Assembly: GCF_009184905.1 (NCBI RefSeq)
Contig: NZ_WESC01000003.1
Span: 186,001 to 250,000, forward strand
Source: Parvibaculum sedimenti
GTDB taxonomy: Bacteria; Pseudomonadota; Alphaproteobacteria; Parvibaculales; Parvibaculaceae
Direction: 5' to 3'
DNA: 64,000 bases
Positions 63,983 through 64,000 of this stretch are shown here, in pieces. Under the pieces are notes generated by a model. The model saw nothing but the letters and a program-made list of their open reading frames with translations, was not told the origin of the DNA and searched no databases. The translations under genes were made by a program, and so were the position numbers. Each line of letters begins with the position of its first letter. Position 1 is the first letter of the stretch.

Positions 63983-64000
63983 GGGCGTCTCCTACCGCGT

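Overview
The window is GC-rich, densely coded DNA with genes on both strands. It looks like a chromosomal segment of an alphaproteobacterium, probably Hyphomicrobiales-like. Support for this includes a betaine-lipid btaAB pair, a YcbK-like endopeptidase next to an L,D-transpeptidase, a RutR-type regulator, BMP-type nucleoside ABC transporters, and a GGCCGGG...CCCGGCC intergenic palindrome of a kind common in that group. The genus cannot be fixed from sequence alone. No rRNA, tRNA, CRISPR array, insertion sequence or phage gene was recognised.

Positions 1-22265 are mixed housekeeping and accessory genes. In order they are: a serine hydrolase cut by the left edge, a DMT exporter, two tandem TauD-type dioxygenases divergent from a Crp/Fnr regulator with a palindrome between them, two nitronate-monooxygenase-like proteins around a LysR, an epimerase translationally coupled to a 37-residue membrane protein, a second LysR, glutaryl-CoA dehydrogenase, an MFS exporter, murein enzymes, btaA-btaB, a GmhB-like phosphatase with a WecE-like aminotransferase, and a BigR/SqrR-type ArsR repressor coupled to a rhodanese.

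Positions 22556-32142 hold ten plus-strand genes that mostly overlap by 1-4 bases. They encode an HpaB-family monooxygenase, an amidase, a PuuE-like deacetylase, a TRZ/ATZ-type amidohydrolase, a flavin reductase, a maleate-isomerase-like protein, an asparaginase, a second deacetylase, a small Cys protein and a CobW GTPase. This looks like one pathway that hydroxylates and then hydrolytically dismantles a nitrogen compound. I do not recognise it as a described pathway. After a hairpin and a gap, positions 32516-41910 continue on the same strand. The genes there are a bacterial protein with the complete archaeosine-synthase (ArcS/DUF5591) motif, a dihydroxyphthalate-decarboxylase-like protein, an AraC regulator, a class III aminotransferase, an aldehyde dehydrogenase, an 8-oxoguanine-deaminase-like amidohydrolase, an FMO-like flavoprotein and a ureidoglycolate lyase.

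Positions 41927-53816 form a reductive pyrimidine-degradation locus. A yeast-type cytosine deaminase, a LysR and a dihydropyrimidinase lie on the minus strand beside a RutR-type repressor. PreT, PreA, an N-carbamoyl-beta-alanine amidohydrolase and an NMT1/THI5-type ABC importer lie on the plus strand. Positions 54067-61723 hold an IPNS-family 2-oxoglutarate oxygenase, a VOC protein, a complete BMP-type nucleoside ABC importer and two cysteine hydrolases, the second matching biuret amidohydrolase. A GntR regulator and another BMP-type ATPase follow on the minus strand to the right edge.

Three TTGACC-N4-GGTCAA-like palindromes (44887, 45869, 54010) tie the pyrimidine genes and the 2-oxoglutarate-oxygenase operon into one candidate RutR regulon. 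A 22-base palindrome upstream of the biuret-hydrolase-like gene fits the GntR regulator. Together, about 41 kb of the window appears devoted to importing purines, pyrimidines and related N-heterocycles and releasing their nitrogen.
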